A stretch of 64,000 nt of DNA from NCBI GenBank assembly GCA_002324875.1, contig NTJG01000008.1, positions 122,493 to 186,492 on the forward strand. Reading direction: 5' to 3'. Both the position numbers and the translations under genes were made by a program. Under the pieces are notes generated by a model. That model did not search any database. It saw nothing but the letters and a program-made list of their open reading frames with translations, and was not told where the DNA came from. Every line of letters starts with the position of its first letter. The stretch's first letter is position 1. This DNA is from Lysobacteraceae bacterium NML93-0793. GTDB lineage: Bacteria; Pseudomonadota; Gammaproteobacteria; Xanthomonadales; Xanthomonadaceae. Shown piece after piece: positions 49,740 to 63,668 of this stretch.

Positions 49740-50882
49740 ATGCGATTGACGATTGCCCTCAGCGGCATGGACAGCGCCACCGAAACCGCACTCCGCGCCG
49801 CGTTCGCCGGCGCCAATGCCCAGCTCGGCGACGCATGTGCTCTGGTGGCCGAATCCGAATCGCAGCACGTCATCGTCGACATGGACAGCATGTACGGGCC
49901 GATGAGCTGGTTGCGCCTGCACGCGGCCGGCAAACAGGTCATCGGCCTGACGTCGGCGCCGCGGGTACAGACCCATTTCAGGCTGGGACGGCCCTTCGAC
50001 GAGCAGGCGATCGTCGGTCTGTTGCGCGAGATCGCCGACAGCACCGGGGTCACCCTCGCTGGCGCGTCTGCTGACCCCGGTGCGTCCGCTGCCGCGAATC
50101 CGGCGCCCGCCACGATCAAGGAACCGGCTGCACCCGCGCCGGCGCCGACGGCCCAGCCTCCCCGGGAGGAGCACCGCGCACCGGCCGCATCCCCCGCTGA
50201 GGCGCCGCCGCCGGCGACCGAAACGGCCGAAGCCGGCCCGGCCACCGATGCGGACGATGAAGCAGCGCCCGGTGGTTCCTCGACATTGGCGCCGAGCGCG
50301 TCCGCGGCACCGGATGGTGAACGCGCCATGGTCGACTGGATCGCCGACCCCGCCATGCGTGGCCGCGTCCGCTACCGCAACGCCACCGGGCCGACGCTTC
50401 TGATCGATTTCGATGCCCGCCAGTACCACGGCCCGTCCACGCTGAAGCCGCTCGCGCAGTACTTCGATGCCCCGGTCGCACGCACCGCATTCGAGCCCGT
50501 GGCCGACGATGCCTGGGTGCTCGACGCGCCGGCCACGGGCCCGGCGCAGCCTTTGTCGAGGCTGCACTGGCTGGGCGCGCTGCTCGCCGGAGACGGCGCG
50601 CTGGCACCGGGCTACGATCCCGATGCGCGCTACACGCTGAACAAGTGGCCGCAGACCGAACGCGAGTACCCGCGCCATTTCCGCATTGCCACCGCGATGA
50701 TGAAGGGGCCGGCGACGCTGGCGGAGATCGCCGCCGCCAGCGGCTTGCCGACCGAGGAAATCCACCGGTTCGTGAACGCGAACCTCGCGACCGGTTACGC
50801 CGAACCCTTCGTCGAAACGCCTCCGGAGCCGGCCGACGCCGGCAAGAGCGGCGGCTTTTTCTCGCGTCTTCGCGGGCGCTGA
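49740..50882 (+). CDS. conserved hypothetical protein with linker and winged-helix-like end
   Basis: 380 residues, not recognised as a named family. N-terminal alpha/beta domain (about 1-103) resembling a receiver-like fold without clear phosphorylation-site residues. An Ala/Pro/Glu-rich linker (about 105-190) follows, then a mixed domain (about 195-310), then a winged-helix-like stretch (about 315-360, GPATLAEIAAASGLPTEEIHRF). Ends with a Gly-rich basic tail. 59 bases upstream of dxs on the same strand. A regulatory role is only a guess. Confidence 0.7.
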   Translation: MRLTIALSGMDSATETALRAAFAGANAQLGDACALVAESESQHVIVDMDSMYGPMSWLRLHAAGKQVIGLTSAPRVQTHFRLGRPFDEQAIVGLLREIADSTGVTLAGASADPGASAAANPAPATIKEPAAPAPAPTAQPPREEHRAPAASPAEAPPPATETAEAGPATDADDEAAPGGSSTLAPSASAAPDGERAMVDWIADPAMRGRVRYRNATGPTLLIDFDARQYHGPSTLKPLAQYFDAPVARTAFEPVADDAWVLDAPATGPAQPLSRLHWLGALLAGDGALAPGYDPDARYTLNKWPQTEREYPRHFRIATAMMKGPATLAEIAAASGLPTEEIHRFVNANLATGYAEPFVETPPEPADAGKSGGFFSRLRGR

Positions 50883-50941
50883 GACGAACCCGCATGACGG
50901 TGCGATGACGCCCGGATGAGGGCAGGCCGTACAATGGCCGG

Positions 50942-52858
50942 ATGATCGACTCCACGCGCTATCCGCGCCTTTCGCGCATCGACGCGCCGTCCGACCTGCG
51001 CCAGTTCGAAGAATCCGAACTCCCCGCAATCGCCGACGAACTGCGTGCCTACCTCATCGAATCCGTCGGCAAGAGCGGGGGGCACTTCGGCGCCGGCCTC
51101 GGCGTCATCGAGCTGACGACCGTGCTTCATTACCTGTACGAGACGCCGGATGACCGGATCGTATGGGACGTCGGGCACCAGACCTATCCGCACAAGATCC
51201 TCACCGGCCGGCGTGACCGGATCCACACGGTCAAGCAGAAGGACGGCGTGGCGCCGTTCCCCAAGCGCGAGGAATCCGAGTACGACACCTTCGGCGTCGG
51301 CCACTCGTCGACGTCGATTTCCGCTGCATTGGGCATGGCGGTGGCGAACGCCCATGCCGGCAACGACCGGCGGGTGATCGCAGTGATCGGCGACGGCGCG
51401 ATGACCGCCGGCATGGCCTACGAGGCCCTGAACCACGCCGGCGGCATGGAGCCCGAGCCCGATGTGCTGGTGATCCTCAACGACAACCGCATGTCGATCA
51501 GCGAGGCGGTCGGCGGCCTGACCAAGATGCTCGGCCGTGCGACCGGCAACCGCACGCTCAATGCGCTGCGCGAAGGCGGCAAGAAGCTGCTCGGCGACAA
51601 GAACAATCCGACCGCGAAGTTCGTGCGCCGCTGGGAGGAACACTGGAAGGGCATGTTCGTGCCGTCCACGTTGTTCGAGGAAATGGGCTTCCACTACACC
51701 GGCCCGATCGACGGTCACGACGTCAAGGCGCTGGTCGAGACCTTGAAGACGCTCAAGGGCCTCAAGGGGCCGCAGCTGCTGCACGTCATCACCACCAAGG
51801 GCAAGGGCTACGAGCTCGCCGAGGGCGACCAGATCGGCTACCACGCCGTCTCGCCGTTCGACCCCACGCTCGGCATCGTGGCCAAGCCGGGCGCCGTCAA
51901 GAAGCCCACCTACACCGACGTCTTCGGCGACTGGCTGTGCGACATGGCCGCGGCCGATGATCGCCTCCTCGGCATCACCCCGGCGATGCGCGAAGGCTCG
52001 GGCCTGGTGCGCTTTTCGAAGGACTACCCGCAGCGGTATTTCGACACCGCGATCGCCGAGCAGCACGCGGTCACGCTGGCCGCCGGCATGGCCTGCGAGG
52101 GCGCCAAGCCGGTCGTCGCGATCTATTCCACATTCCTCCAGCGCGCCTACGACCAGCTGGTGCACGACGTCGCGCTGCAGAAGCTCGACGTGCTGTTCGC
52201 GATCGATCGCGGCGGTGTCGTCGGCCCGGACGGCGCGACCCACGCCGGCAATTTGGACCTGAGCTTCCTGCGCTGCGTGCCGAACATGGTGATCATGGCG
52301 CCGGCCGATGAGGCCGAATGCCGTAGGATGCTGACGACCGGATTCCGCCACGAGGGACCGGCCGCGGTGCGCTATCCGCGCGGCACGGGCCCGGGCGTGG
52401 TGCCGGAGAGCCGCCTCGAGACGCTGCCGATCGGCAAGGCCGATCTGCGCCGCCGTGGCCGTCGCGTGGCGCTGCTCGCCTTCGGCGCGATCGTGCCGGC
52501 GGCCGAGCAGGTGGGCGCCGAACTCGATCTCACCGTGGTCAACATGCGCTTCGTCCGCCCGCTCGACCGCGCGTTGCTGCTCGAACTGGCGCGCGACCAC
52601 GACGGCTTCGTCACCCTGGAAGACAACGTCGTGGCCGGCGGCGCCGGCTCAGGCGTCGCCGAGCTGCTGAACACGGAAGGCCTCGTGATGCCGGTGCTGC
52701 ATCTCGGCCTGCCCGACAGCTTCCAGCATCACGCCAGCCGCGAGGATCTGCTGGCGGAAGCCGGTCTGGATGCCGCGGGCATCCGGCGCGCGGTGCTTGC
52801 GCGCTGGCCGGATCTGTCGCCACGGCCCGCGATGGGCGATCAGGCCGCGACCGGCTGA
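50942..52858 (+). CDS. dxs: 1-deoxy-D-xylulose-5-phosphate synthase
   Basis: 638 residues. TPP enzyme joining pyruvate and glyceraldehyde 3-phosphate, first step of the MEP isoprenoid pathway. Seen: [23 protein letters not shown] (split across two motifs), [19 protein letters not shown] motif [15 protein letters not shown]...NDNRMSIS, and the transketolase-like [17 protein letters not shown]. Length and N-terminus are standard. ATG at 50942. Confidence 0.97.
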   Translation: MIDSTRYPRLSRIDAPSDLRQFEESELPAIADELRAYLIESVGKSGGHFGAGLGVIELTTVLHYLYETPDDRIVWDVGHQTYPHKILTGRRDRIHTVKQKDGVAPFPKREESEYDTFGVGHSSTSISAALGMAVANAHAGNDRRVIAVIGDGAMTAGMAYEALNHAGGMEPEPDVLVILNDNRMSISEAVGGLTKMLGRATGNRTLNALREGGKKLLGDKNNPTAKFVRRWEEHWKGMFVPSTLFEEMGFHYTGPIDGHDVKALVETLKTLKGLKGPQLLHVITTKGKGYELAEGDQIGYHAVSPFDPTLGIVAKPGAVKKPTYTDVFGDWLCDMAAADDRLLGITPAMREGSGLVRFSKDYPQRYFDTAIAEQHAVTLAAGMACEGAKPVVAIYSTFLQRAYDQLVHDVALQKLDVLFAIDRGGVVGPDGATHAGNLDLSFLRCVPNMVIMAPADEAECRRMLTTGFRHEGPAAVRYPRGTGPGVVPESRLETLPIGKADLRRRGRRVALLAFGAIVPAAEQVGAELDLTVVNMRFVRPLDRALLLELARDHDGFVTLEDNVVAGGAGSGVAELLNTEGLVMPVLHLGLPDSFQHHASREDLLAEAGLDAAGIRRAVLARWPDLSPRPAMGDQAATG

Positions 52859-52873
52859 TCCGGACGCCGAGCC

Positions 52874-53965
52874 TCAGGGCGACGCGGCGTCAGGCGTCGC
52901 CTCGCTCTCGTCTTCGACGACATCCGCCTCGTCCGGTGCCAGCACCGCATCGACGCGCGGCCGCAGTGCGGCCAGATAGCCCGAATCGCCCAGCAGGTCG
53001 TTGACCGACAGGGTCGCGAACGACACGCGGTGCGTGGCGAGCGCACTGTCCGCGGCCGCCAGCCAGTGGGCGCGCACCTGCGCTTCGAGCCCGTCGAGCC
53101 CGCGTTTGCGTGCGGTCTCGGTCTGCAGGAAGGACGACATGCAGGCCTGCACCTGGCTGCCCTGCCCGGCCGTCGCCCGCAGCACGTCGAGATCGCCGAC
53201 CGCCCAGGCATTGGCGCGCGCGGCCACCTGCGGCAGGCCGCGTTCGATGACGTCGAGCGTGTCGCGCACACAGGCGACATCCTCGGGCTTCATGCCTTCC
53301 TTGCGGAAGTCGGCCAGCGCCGCGCGCGGATCGTCGATCTTGACCTCGAGCGTCGTCGACGTGAGTTCCATGCCGCGCGCCTTGAGCGCCTCGTCGACCA
53401 CCGGCGCGACCACCCCGCCCTCGCGCAGACCATTGGCATCGAGCGCGGCGCGATACAGCTCGTACACCGCGATCGCCGGCCGCTTGCGTTCGATCCCGCG
53501 GTCCCGCCCGATGTAGCGTGCCTTGAGCGCCGACCAGCGCTGGTAGACATCGGCGGGCAGCAGCTCATCCAGCGTCGCGCCATCGGGATTGCGGGAGGCA
53601 CGCATCGCCGCCGGCAACATCGTGAGGCCCCGGAAAATACCGATGTCCGAGCCCACGCGCACGCCGGGCGGCCCGAGCACCACGTCCGCCTCCGCGAGCA
53701 CTTCGCGCACCTCGTCCGAGCGCCAGGTCATCGCCTTGGGCAGCGGCGACTGCGTGCCGAGGATGTAGAGCGTGTTCTCTCCGCGGCGCACGCGCCACAG
53801 CCCGGGACCGGGCTGGGAGCCGGAGACCACGACCACGTTCATGTCGACGATGCCGTCGGCAGACGGCTCGGTGAGCGGCGCCCCGGTGCTCGGCACCTGC
53901 GCTGCCGCCCCGAGCGATACACAGGCCAGCAGGCCGCCCAGCCACATCGGTGAGATCCGCATCAT
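52874..53965 (-). CDS. TraB/GumN-family protein, secreted
   Basis: 363 residues from ATG 53965 (MMRISPMW), with AGAGG upstream. Sec signal ending AAAQ near residue 23. Family motifs: LWRVRRGENTLYILGT near residue 58, DVVLGPP and a C-terminal DLDVLRA region. Known from GumN of Xanthomonas gum clusters, but no gum genes are here. The usual GxxH and paired Glu/His metal residues of TraB are partly replaced (ILGTQSPLPK instead of LxGTxHxxxxxxY), so activity is doubtful. An in-frame extension to 54211 lies over the tRNA-Pro gene and was rejected. Convergent with dxs. Confidence 0.8.
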   Translation of the reverse strand: MMRISPMWLGGLLACVSLGAAAQVPSTGAPLTEPSADGIVDMNVVVVSGSQPGPGLWRVRRGENTLYILGTQSPLPKAMTWRSDEVREVLAEADVVLGPPGVRVGSDIGIFRGLTMLPAAMRASRNPDGATLDELLPADVYQRWSALKARYIGRDRGIERKRPAIAVYELYRAALDANGLREGGVVAPVVDEALKARGMELTSTTLEVKIDDPRAALADFRKEGMKPEDVACVRDTLDVIERGLPQVAARANAWAVGDLDVLRATAGQGSQVQACMSSFLQTETARKRGLDGLEAQVRAHWLAAADSALATHRVSFATLSVNDLLGDSGYLAALRPRVDAVLAPDEADVVEDESEATPDAASP

Positions 53966-54132
53966 CCGTTCGCGCCTCTGAAAGTCGAGCGCGATTAATA
54001 CGACGGCATCGACACGCCCGCAAGGGCGCTTGGTCATGTCAACGCAGCGGCCGCCATGGGGGGGGCGAGCAGGCCGGATGCAGGCGGCGAGCAGGCACGG
54101 CTGCGCGCGACGGATCCACCGCCAGAACGACA

Positions 54133-54155
54133 AAGGCCCGCACGTGGCGGGCCTT
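54133..54155 (-). terminator. terminator-like hairpin downstream of tRNA-Pro
   Basis: AAGGCCCGC/GCGGGCCTT stem (54133-54141 with 54147-54155), seven bases past the tRNA end on the minus strand. The T-run is short (TTT). Confidence 0.7.
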
Positions 54156-54162
54156 CGAAGTT

Positions 54163-54239
54163 TGGTCGGGGTAGCCGGATTCGAACCGACGACCACTTGT
54201 CCCCCAGACAAGTGCGCTACCAGGCTGCGCTATACCCCG
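54163..54239 (-). tRNA. tRNA-Pro (GGG)
   Basis: 77 bases with an encoded CCA (54165-54163). Acceptor stem CGGGGTA/TACCCCG, D-arm GCGC-AGCCTGGTA-GCGC, anticodon arm CTTGT-CTGGGGG-ACAAG giving GGG, T-arm GTCGG-TTCGAAT-CCGGC. Matches the standard bacterial tRNA-Pro layout. Confidence 0.97.
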
Positions 54240-54290
54240 GAATCCGGAAATTATACCGGCACGCGGGCGTTTCGCCCATGCCTATCGTAC

Positions 54291-54647
54291 TCAGCGCTTC
54301 AGCAGCTGCAGCACATCCTCGAGCTCCATGCGCACCTGGCGCACGATCTGGTTGCTCAACGCCGATTCCTGCTTGGCGCCCTCGCCCTCCAGGCGCAGAC
54401 GCGCGCCGCCGATCGTGTAGCCCTGCTCGTACAGCAGGCCACGGATCTGGCGCACCATCAGGACGTCGTGGCGCTGGTAGTAGCGGCGGTTGCCGCGACG
54501 CTTCACCGGCTCGAGGCTGGGAAACTCGGTCTCCCAGTAGCGCAGCACATGTGGCTTGACGTCGCACAGCTCGCTGACCTCACCGATGGTGAAGTAGCGC
54601 TTGGCCGGAATCGGCGGCAGTTCGCGGTTGCTGCCCGGATCAAGCAT
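54291..54647 (-). CDS. MerR-family transcriptional regulator
   Basis: 118 residues. N-terminal MerR winged helix (about 17-85) with [21 protein letters not shown] and RRYYQRHDV; a C-terminal helix (about 95-118) for dimerisation. No cysteine-rich metal site, so not a metal sensor. Overlaps the end of ihfA by eight bases, a conserved pairing in gammaproteobacteria. Confidence 0.92.
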   Translation of the reverse strand: MLDPGSNRELPPIPAKRYFTIGEVSELCDVKPHVLRYWETEFPSLEPVKRRGNRRYYQRHDVLMVRQIRGLLYEQGYTIGGARLRLEGEGAKQESALSNQIVRQVRMELEDVLQLLKR

Positions 54648-54951
54648 GGGCCGCTCCCACCGTGCCGGTGTAGGCCTCGACGCGTTCCTTGAGCTTCTGG
54701 CCCGGGCGGAAGGTCACCACCGTGCGTGCGGAGATCGGAATCTCCTCGCCGGTCTTGGGATTGCGACCCGGACGCTCGTTCTTGCGGCGCAGGTCGAAGT
54801 TGCCGAAGCCCGACAGCTTGACCTGGCGGCCCTGCTGCAACGCCTCGCGCAGCACGTCGAAGAAGGCATCGACGAATTCCTTCGCCTCGCGCTTGTTCAA
54901 GCCGACTTCCTCGTAGAGCTTTTCGGCCATGTCCGCCTTCGTCAACGCCAC
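54640..54951 (-). CDS. ihfA: integration host factor subunit alpha
   Basis: 103 residues. DNA-bending HU/IHF family protein. [28 protein letters not shown], the beta-arm [23 protein letters not shown] with the intercalating proline in its NPKTGE loop, are all intact. Pairs with IHF-beta encoded elsewhere. 21 bases after pheT, as in E. coli. Confidence 0.97.
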   Translation of the reverse strand: MALTKADMAEKLYEEVGLNKREAKEFVDAFFDVLREALQQGRQVKLSGFGNFDLRRKNERPGRNPKTGEEIPISARTVVTFRPGQKLKERVEAYTGTVGAAHA

Positions 54952-54972
54952 GCCGCTATCCCCTGTGAGACT

Positions 54973-57348
54973 TCAACTCCGGAGCGCCGCGCCATGTTCG
55001 CGACCCAGCGCGGCGACTACATCCGCCACGACGGCATCGACGTCGCGGTCGGTCAGAGTGCGGGAGTTTTCCTGCAGAATCAAGCCCATGGCGAGGCTCC
55101 TGAAACCGGATTCGACCCCCTTGCCGGCATAACGGTCGAACAGCCGGATCCCGGACAGCAAGGGACCGGCGGCCGCGCGCACGGTGGCCTCCAGTGCAGC
55201 CCACTCGACCGCTTCGGGCGCCACGATCGCCAGATCACGACGGACCGACGGGAATTTCGACAGCGGTGCGAGCCGTGGCAACGGACGCGCCTGCAGGGCC
55301 TCGGCGTCGAGTTCGAATGCCACCACCGGCTGATCGATGTCCAGTGCGCGCAGCAGGCGGGGATGCAACTCGCCGATCCAGCCGACGTGCACGCCGTCGC
55401 GCAGCACGTCGGCCGAACGACCGGGGTGTCCGTGCGGCGCGCTCGAGCGCGTGAACGAAAGACGCGCGCCGGCAACGGCCGCGAGCGCTTCGAGGTCGCC
55501 CTTGAGATCGAAGTAGTCGACCGGACGTGCGGTTGCGCTCCATTGTTCCGAGGCCGCGTCGCCGACGATCGCAGCCGCGACGCGCAACGTCTCGATCGGC
55601 GCCGCGTCACCCTCGGGTGCCCGGCGGAACACCTTGCCCAGTTCGAACAGACGCACGCGCGACTGCTGGCGCGCGCGATTGCGGCCGAGCGTCGCGACCA
55701 GACCCGGCAGCAGCGCGGTGCGCATGACGCCGAGTTCGCCGCTCAACGGGTTGGCCAGCGGGACGCTGTCGGCATCGGCGCTCCAGGCCGCGAGCAGGCG
55801 CGCGTCGACGAACGCGAAGTTGACGGTTTCCAGGCAATCACGCGCGACCATCTGCCGGCGCAGTTCGGCCTCGGCGATCCGGGTTTCGCTGGGCGCGGCG
55901 ATACGCGTCGCGCCGCCGGGCAAGGTGGTGGGCACGCGGTCATAGCCGTGGATGCGCACGACTTCTTCGATCAGGTCTTCCTCGATCGCCAGATCGAAGC
56001 GGCGCGTGGGCGCAGTGACCTGCCAGCCTTCGGCATCGGCCTCGACGCCAAGCCCCAGCGCGCGCAGGATGCGCTCGACCTCGGCATCGTCCACCGCCAG
56101 GCCGAGCACGCGCGCCAGACGCGCGCGGCGCAGCGCGATCACACGCGGCCTTGTCAGATGCGCATCCAGCTCCGCGGCGACCACCGGGCCGGGCACGCCG
56201 CCGGCAACGTCGAGAATCAGGCGCGTGGCGTATTCGATCGCGGTACGCGGAAGCTCGGGATCCACTCCGCGCTCGAAGCGGTGCGCGGCATCGGTATGCA
56301 GGCCGAGACGGCGGCTGCGGCCGATGATCGCGTCCGGCGCGAAATGTGCGGATTCGAGAAACACGGTGCGGGTGGCGTCGGTCACGCGGGTGTCGAAGCC
56401 GCCCATCACCCCGGCGAGCGCGACGACGCGGTCGGCATCGGTGATCGCGAGGAACTGCTCGTCCAGCGTCACGTCGCGGCCGTCGAGCAACTTGAGGGTT
56501 TCGCCTGTACGTGCGCGGCGCACGCCCACCGGACCATTGAGCAGATCGCGGTCGAAGGCATGCATCGGCTGGCCGAGTTCCAGCATCACGTACTGGGTGA
56601 CGTCGACGAGGAAGCTGAGCGGGCGGATACCGCTGCGGCGCAGGCGTTCGGCCATCCACACCGGCGTCGGCCGGGTCGCGTCGACACCGTCGATGACGCG
56701 ACCGAGGTAGCGCGGCGCATCCGCGCCGGCGTCGAGCGTCACCGCCAGCTGCGCATCCGACTGCGCGGCGACCCGCGCCGCTTCGAGCGGCGCGACCGCG
56801 CTGCCGAAAGCCGCGGCGACGTCGAACGCGATACCGCGTACCCCGAAGCAGTCGGCGCGGTTGGGCGTGAGCTTCAGCTCGATCGCGGCATCGGGCAAGC
56901 CGAGATAGTCCGCCAGCGGCGTACCGATCGGCGCATCGTCGGGCAGTTCGAGCAGGCCCGACGCGTCCGCGTCGATGCCCAGTTCCTTGGCCGAACACAG
57001 CATGCCGTTCGACTCGACGCCACGCAGCCTGGCCGCCTTGATCGTCAGCTCGCCGACCGTCGTGCCGATCGTCGCCAGCGGCGCGACCAGTCCCGGACGC
57101 GCGTTCGGCGCGCCGCAGACGATCTGCAGCGACTGCCCGCCGGCATCGACCTGGCACACCTGCAGCCGATCGGCCTCGGGATGCTTCTCGGCCGAGACGA
57201 TCCGCGCGACGACCACGCCGTCCAGCCGCTCGCCCAGCGGCGTGATCTCTTCGACCTCCAGACCGATCGCCGTCAGCGTCGCCGCCAGCTGTTCACGGGT
57301 GGCCTCGGTCTCGACGTGCTGGCGCAGCCAGTTTTCTGAAAATTTCAT
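54973..57348 (-). CDS. pheT: phenylalanyl-tRNA synthetase beta subunit
   Basis: 791 residues, normal length. N-terminal MKFSENWLRQHV, the tRNA-binding (EMAP-like) domain (about 40-150), B3/B4 editing domain (about 210-380), B5 and C-terminal anticodon-binding (FDX-ACB) domain. The start codon lies in an AT-rich palindrome (57339-57359) and no Shine-Dalgarno is seen upstream, where a heptamer inverted repeat occupies the pheS-pheT gap. The N-terminus is nevertheless canonical. Confidence 0.96.
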   Translation of the reverse strand: MKFSENWLRQHVETEATREQLAATLTAIGLEVEEITPLGERLDGVVVARIVSAEKHPEADRLQVCQVDAGGQSLQIVCGAPNARPGLVAPLATIGTTVGELTIKAARLRGVESNGMLCSAKELGIDADASGLLELPDDAPIGTPLADYLGLPDAAIELKLTPNRADCFGVRGIAFDVAAAFGSAVAPLEAARVAAQSDAQLAVTLDAGADAPRYLGRVIDGVDATRPTPVWMAERLRRSGIRPLSFLVDVTQYVMLELGQPMHAFDRDLLNGPVGVRRARTGETLKLLDGRDVTLDEQFLAITDADRVVALAGVMGGFDTRVTDATRTVFLESAHFAPDAIIGRSRRLGLHTDAAHRFERGVDPELPRTAIEYATRLILDVAGGVPGPVVAAELDAHLTRPRVIALRRARLARVLGLAVDDAEVERILRALGLGVEADAEGWQVTAPTRRFDLAIEEDLIEEVVRIHGYDRVPTTLPGGATRIAAPSETRIAEAELRRQMVARDCLETVNFAFVDARLLAAWSADADSVPLANPLSGELGVMRTALLPGLVATLGRNRARQQSRVRLFELGKVFRRAPEGDAAPIETLRVAAAIVGDAASEQWSATARPVDYFDLKGDLEALAAVAGARLSFTRSSAPHGHPGRSADVLRDGVHVGWIGELHPRLLRALDIDQPVVAFELDAEALQARPLPRLAPLSKFPSVRRDLAIVAPEAVEWAALEATVRAAAGPLLSGIRLFDRYAGKGVESGFRSLAMGLILQENSRTLTDRDVDAVVADVVAALGREHGAALRS

Positions 57349-57359
57349 TCTGAAATTTT
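57339..57359 (-). promoter_or_regulatory. perfect palindrome around the pheT start codon
   Basis: AAAATTTCA-TTC-TGAAATTTT: two 9-bp arms (57339-57347 and 57351-57359) with a 3-base loop. In the mRNA the AUG (57348-57346) sits partly in the loop and partly in the stem. Very AT-rich against a high-GC background. No Shine-Dalgarno is present in the 12 bases upstream. Confidence 0.75.
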
Positions 57360-57458
57360 GGGATTCGGAATTCGGGATTGGGGATTCGAAACAGCGGGTA
57401 TCCGATCGTCGGAGGGGATCCGCTTTTCCAATCCCCAATCCCGACTCCCGAATCCCGG
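57360..57458. repeat. heptamer inverted repeat between pheS and pheT
   Basis: Left arm 57360-57388 (GGGATTCGGAATTCGGGATTGGGGATTCG read across) and right arm 57428-57458 (complementary CCAATCCCCAATCCCGACTCCCGAATCCCG-like units), separated by about 40 bases. It would fold into a long hairpin in the pheST transcript, ending five bases before the pheS stop and twelve bases before the pheT ATG. Confidence 0.85.
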
Positions 57459-57462
57459 CCCC

Positions 57463-59002
<1,540 letters not shown>

Positions 59003-59015
59003 GGTTCAGTCCTCC

Positions 59016-59213
59016 TCAGAGATACGGCAGCATGCGGTCGAGACGACCGGAGTCGCACGCCGGGATGTGGTTCGTCTGACGAAGGTTGCGCTTCCGCTTG
59101 GTGGCCTTCTTCGTGAGGATGTGGCTGCGGTTTGCGTGGCCGGCCTTGTACTTGCCGGACGCCGTCTTCCGGAACCGCTTGGCGGCGCCCCGGTGCGTCT
59201 TGATCTTGGGCAT
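59016..59213 (-). CDS. rpmI: 50S ribosomal protein L35
   Basis: 65 residues, [21 protein letters not shown] and a C-terminal RLDRMLPYL: standard L35. Preceded by AAAAGGACTC with a good spacing. Separated from infC by a 339-base gap with a terminator. Confidence 0.98.
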   Translation of the reverse strand: MPKIKTHRGAAKRFRKTASGKYKAGHANRSHILTKKATKRKRNLRQTNHIPACDSGRLDRMLPYL

Positions 59214-59552
59214 TGCGAGAGTCCTTTTGGGGATACGTGTACTGACCGGGCGGTGGCCTGCGCCACGCTTTCCATCCTGCCCATGCCAATGTCTAAGCCT
59301 TTGATCCCGGAGGAACCAGGCCGGTCCTGATGTTGGATTACTGCCACCCGGCGGACCGGGAGCCGCGCATTATGCCGTGTGGGGATTCGGCTTGCAAATC
59401 ATCGGCTTGCCCCGCCGCAGCTCGCGGCAAGCCGGCCCGACCTAAACGTCCGACCGCAGCCTGCAGCTCGACGAGACCAGTCAGACGCCCCATGAAAAAG
59501 GCGCGGCTCGCGCCGCGCCCCTCTCGACCACCTGCGGCGTGGAGCCGCCGGA
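59214..59552. other. infC-rpmI gap: leader of rpmI with terminator
   Basis: 339 bases. The side near infC has a clear intrinsic terminator. The rest contains several GC hairpins (for example around CGGCTTGCCCCGCCGCAGCTCGCGGCAAGCCG at 59403-59434, 9-10 bp arms) and would be the rpmI-rplT leader, where L20-type autocontrol operates in other bacteria. No open frame looks real. Confidence 0.6.
59495..59519 (-). terminator. intrinsic terminator after infC
   Basis: 8-bp GC stem (59519-59512 with 59507-59500), four-base loop and five T (59499-59495) on the minus strand, 34 bases past the infC stop. It should reduce flow from thrS-infC into rpmI-rplT. Confidence 0.88.
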
Positions 59553-60077
59553 TCAGGTCTTCTTCTTCGGCGCGATCATCATCACCATCTGCCGGCCTTC
59601 GAGGCGCGGGCGGGATTCGATGACGATGTCCTCGCCGAGATCGGCCTCGATGCGCGACGCCATCTCGCGGCCCAGCTCCTGGTGGCTCATCTCGCGGCCA
59701 CGGAAGCGGATATTGACCTTGATCTTGTCGCCGTCTTCGAGGAACCCGCGCATCTTGCGCAGCTTGATCTGGTAGTCACCCTCGTCGGTGACCGGCCGGA
59801 ACTTGAGTTCCTTGATCTCCTGCTGCTTGGTCTTCTTCTTGGCCTCGTTGGCCTTCTTCTGCATCTCGAACTTGAACTTGCCGAAGTCCATGATCTTGCA
59901 GACCGGCGGATCCGCGTTCGGCTGGATCTCGACGAGGTCGAGGCCCTCGTCCTCGGCTGCGCGCAACGCGTCGTCGCGCGACAGCACGCCGATCATCTCG
60001 CCGTCGGATCCGATGACACGGACCCGCGGGACGCGGATCTCGCTGTTACGGCGGTTCTGTTTGTCCAGGGTGCTAAT
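59553..60077 (-). CDS. infC: translation initiation factor IF-3 (ATT start)
   Basis: 174 residues. The only well-placed start is ATT at 60077-60075, with GGAG nine bases upstream, giving (M)[22 protein letters not shown] rare AUU start is the known basis of IF-3 autocontrol in E. coli and is common in gammaproteobacterial infC. A TTG five codons upstream lies on the Shine-Dalgarno itself. N-domain (about 10-80) and C-domain (about 90-174, [12 protein letters not shown]) are complete. 91 bases after thrS. Confidence 0.95.
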   Translation of the reverse strand: MSTLDKQNRRNSEIRVPRVRVIGSDGEMIGVLSRDDALRAAEDEGLDLVEIQPNADPPVCKIMDFGKFKFEMQKKANEAKKKTKQQEIKELKFRPVTDEGDYQIKLRKMRGFLEDGDKIKVNIRFRGREMSHQELGREMASRIEADLGEDIVIESRPRLEGRQMVMMIAPKKKT

Positions 60078-60168
60078 ACTCGGTATCTCCAAGGTGGAAC
60101 ATGCCGCCGGTCCCTCGACCTGCGGGCCGCACGACGCGGGCCATCATGGCGCCGCGCCGGTGAAGGTT

Positions 60169-63519
<3,351 letters not shown>

Positions 63520-63544
63520 GTACGCGCGTTCGGATACCCGGCGA

Positions 63545-63658
63545 AGCGCGTACGCGCGCGAGCGTGCTCCTAGAGACCGATCGAGCCCTTGTCAGCGACC
63601 GGGTTCGCGCGCGAACGCGCTCCTGCGAAGAGTCAGCCTCACCCGCGTCTGTAGGAGC
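63545..63658. repeat. REP-like palindromic repeats, copy C (two units)
   Basis: TACGCGCGCGAGCGTGCTCCTA (63551-63571 region) and GGGTTCGCGCGCGAACGCGCTCCTGC (63601-63625), each the complement of the GCAGGAGCGCGCTCGCGCG half seen in copies A and B, followed by GTCTGTAGGAGCAACTG near 63648. The unit GTAGGAGC at the end repeats the family's outer edge. Lies between lacI and the IS110 fragment. Confidence 0.75.
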
Positions 63659-63668
63659 AACTGTCTTC

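Noticed and set aside
53966..54211. N-terminal extension of the GumN-like gene
   Set aside because: It covers the tRNA-Pro gene and places the signal peptide in the interior.
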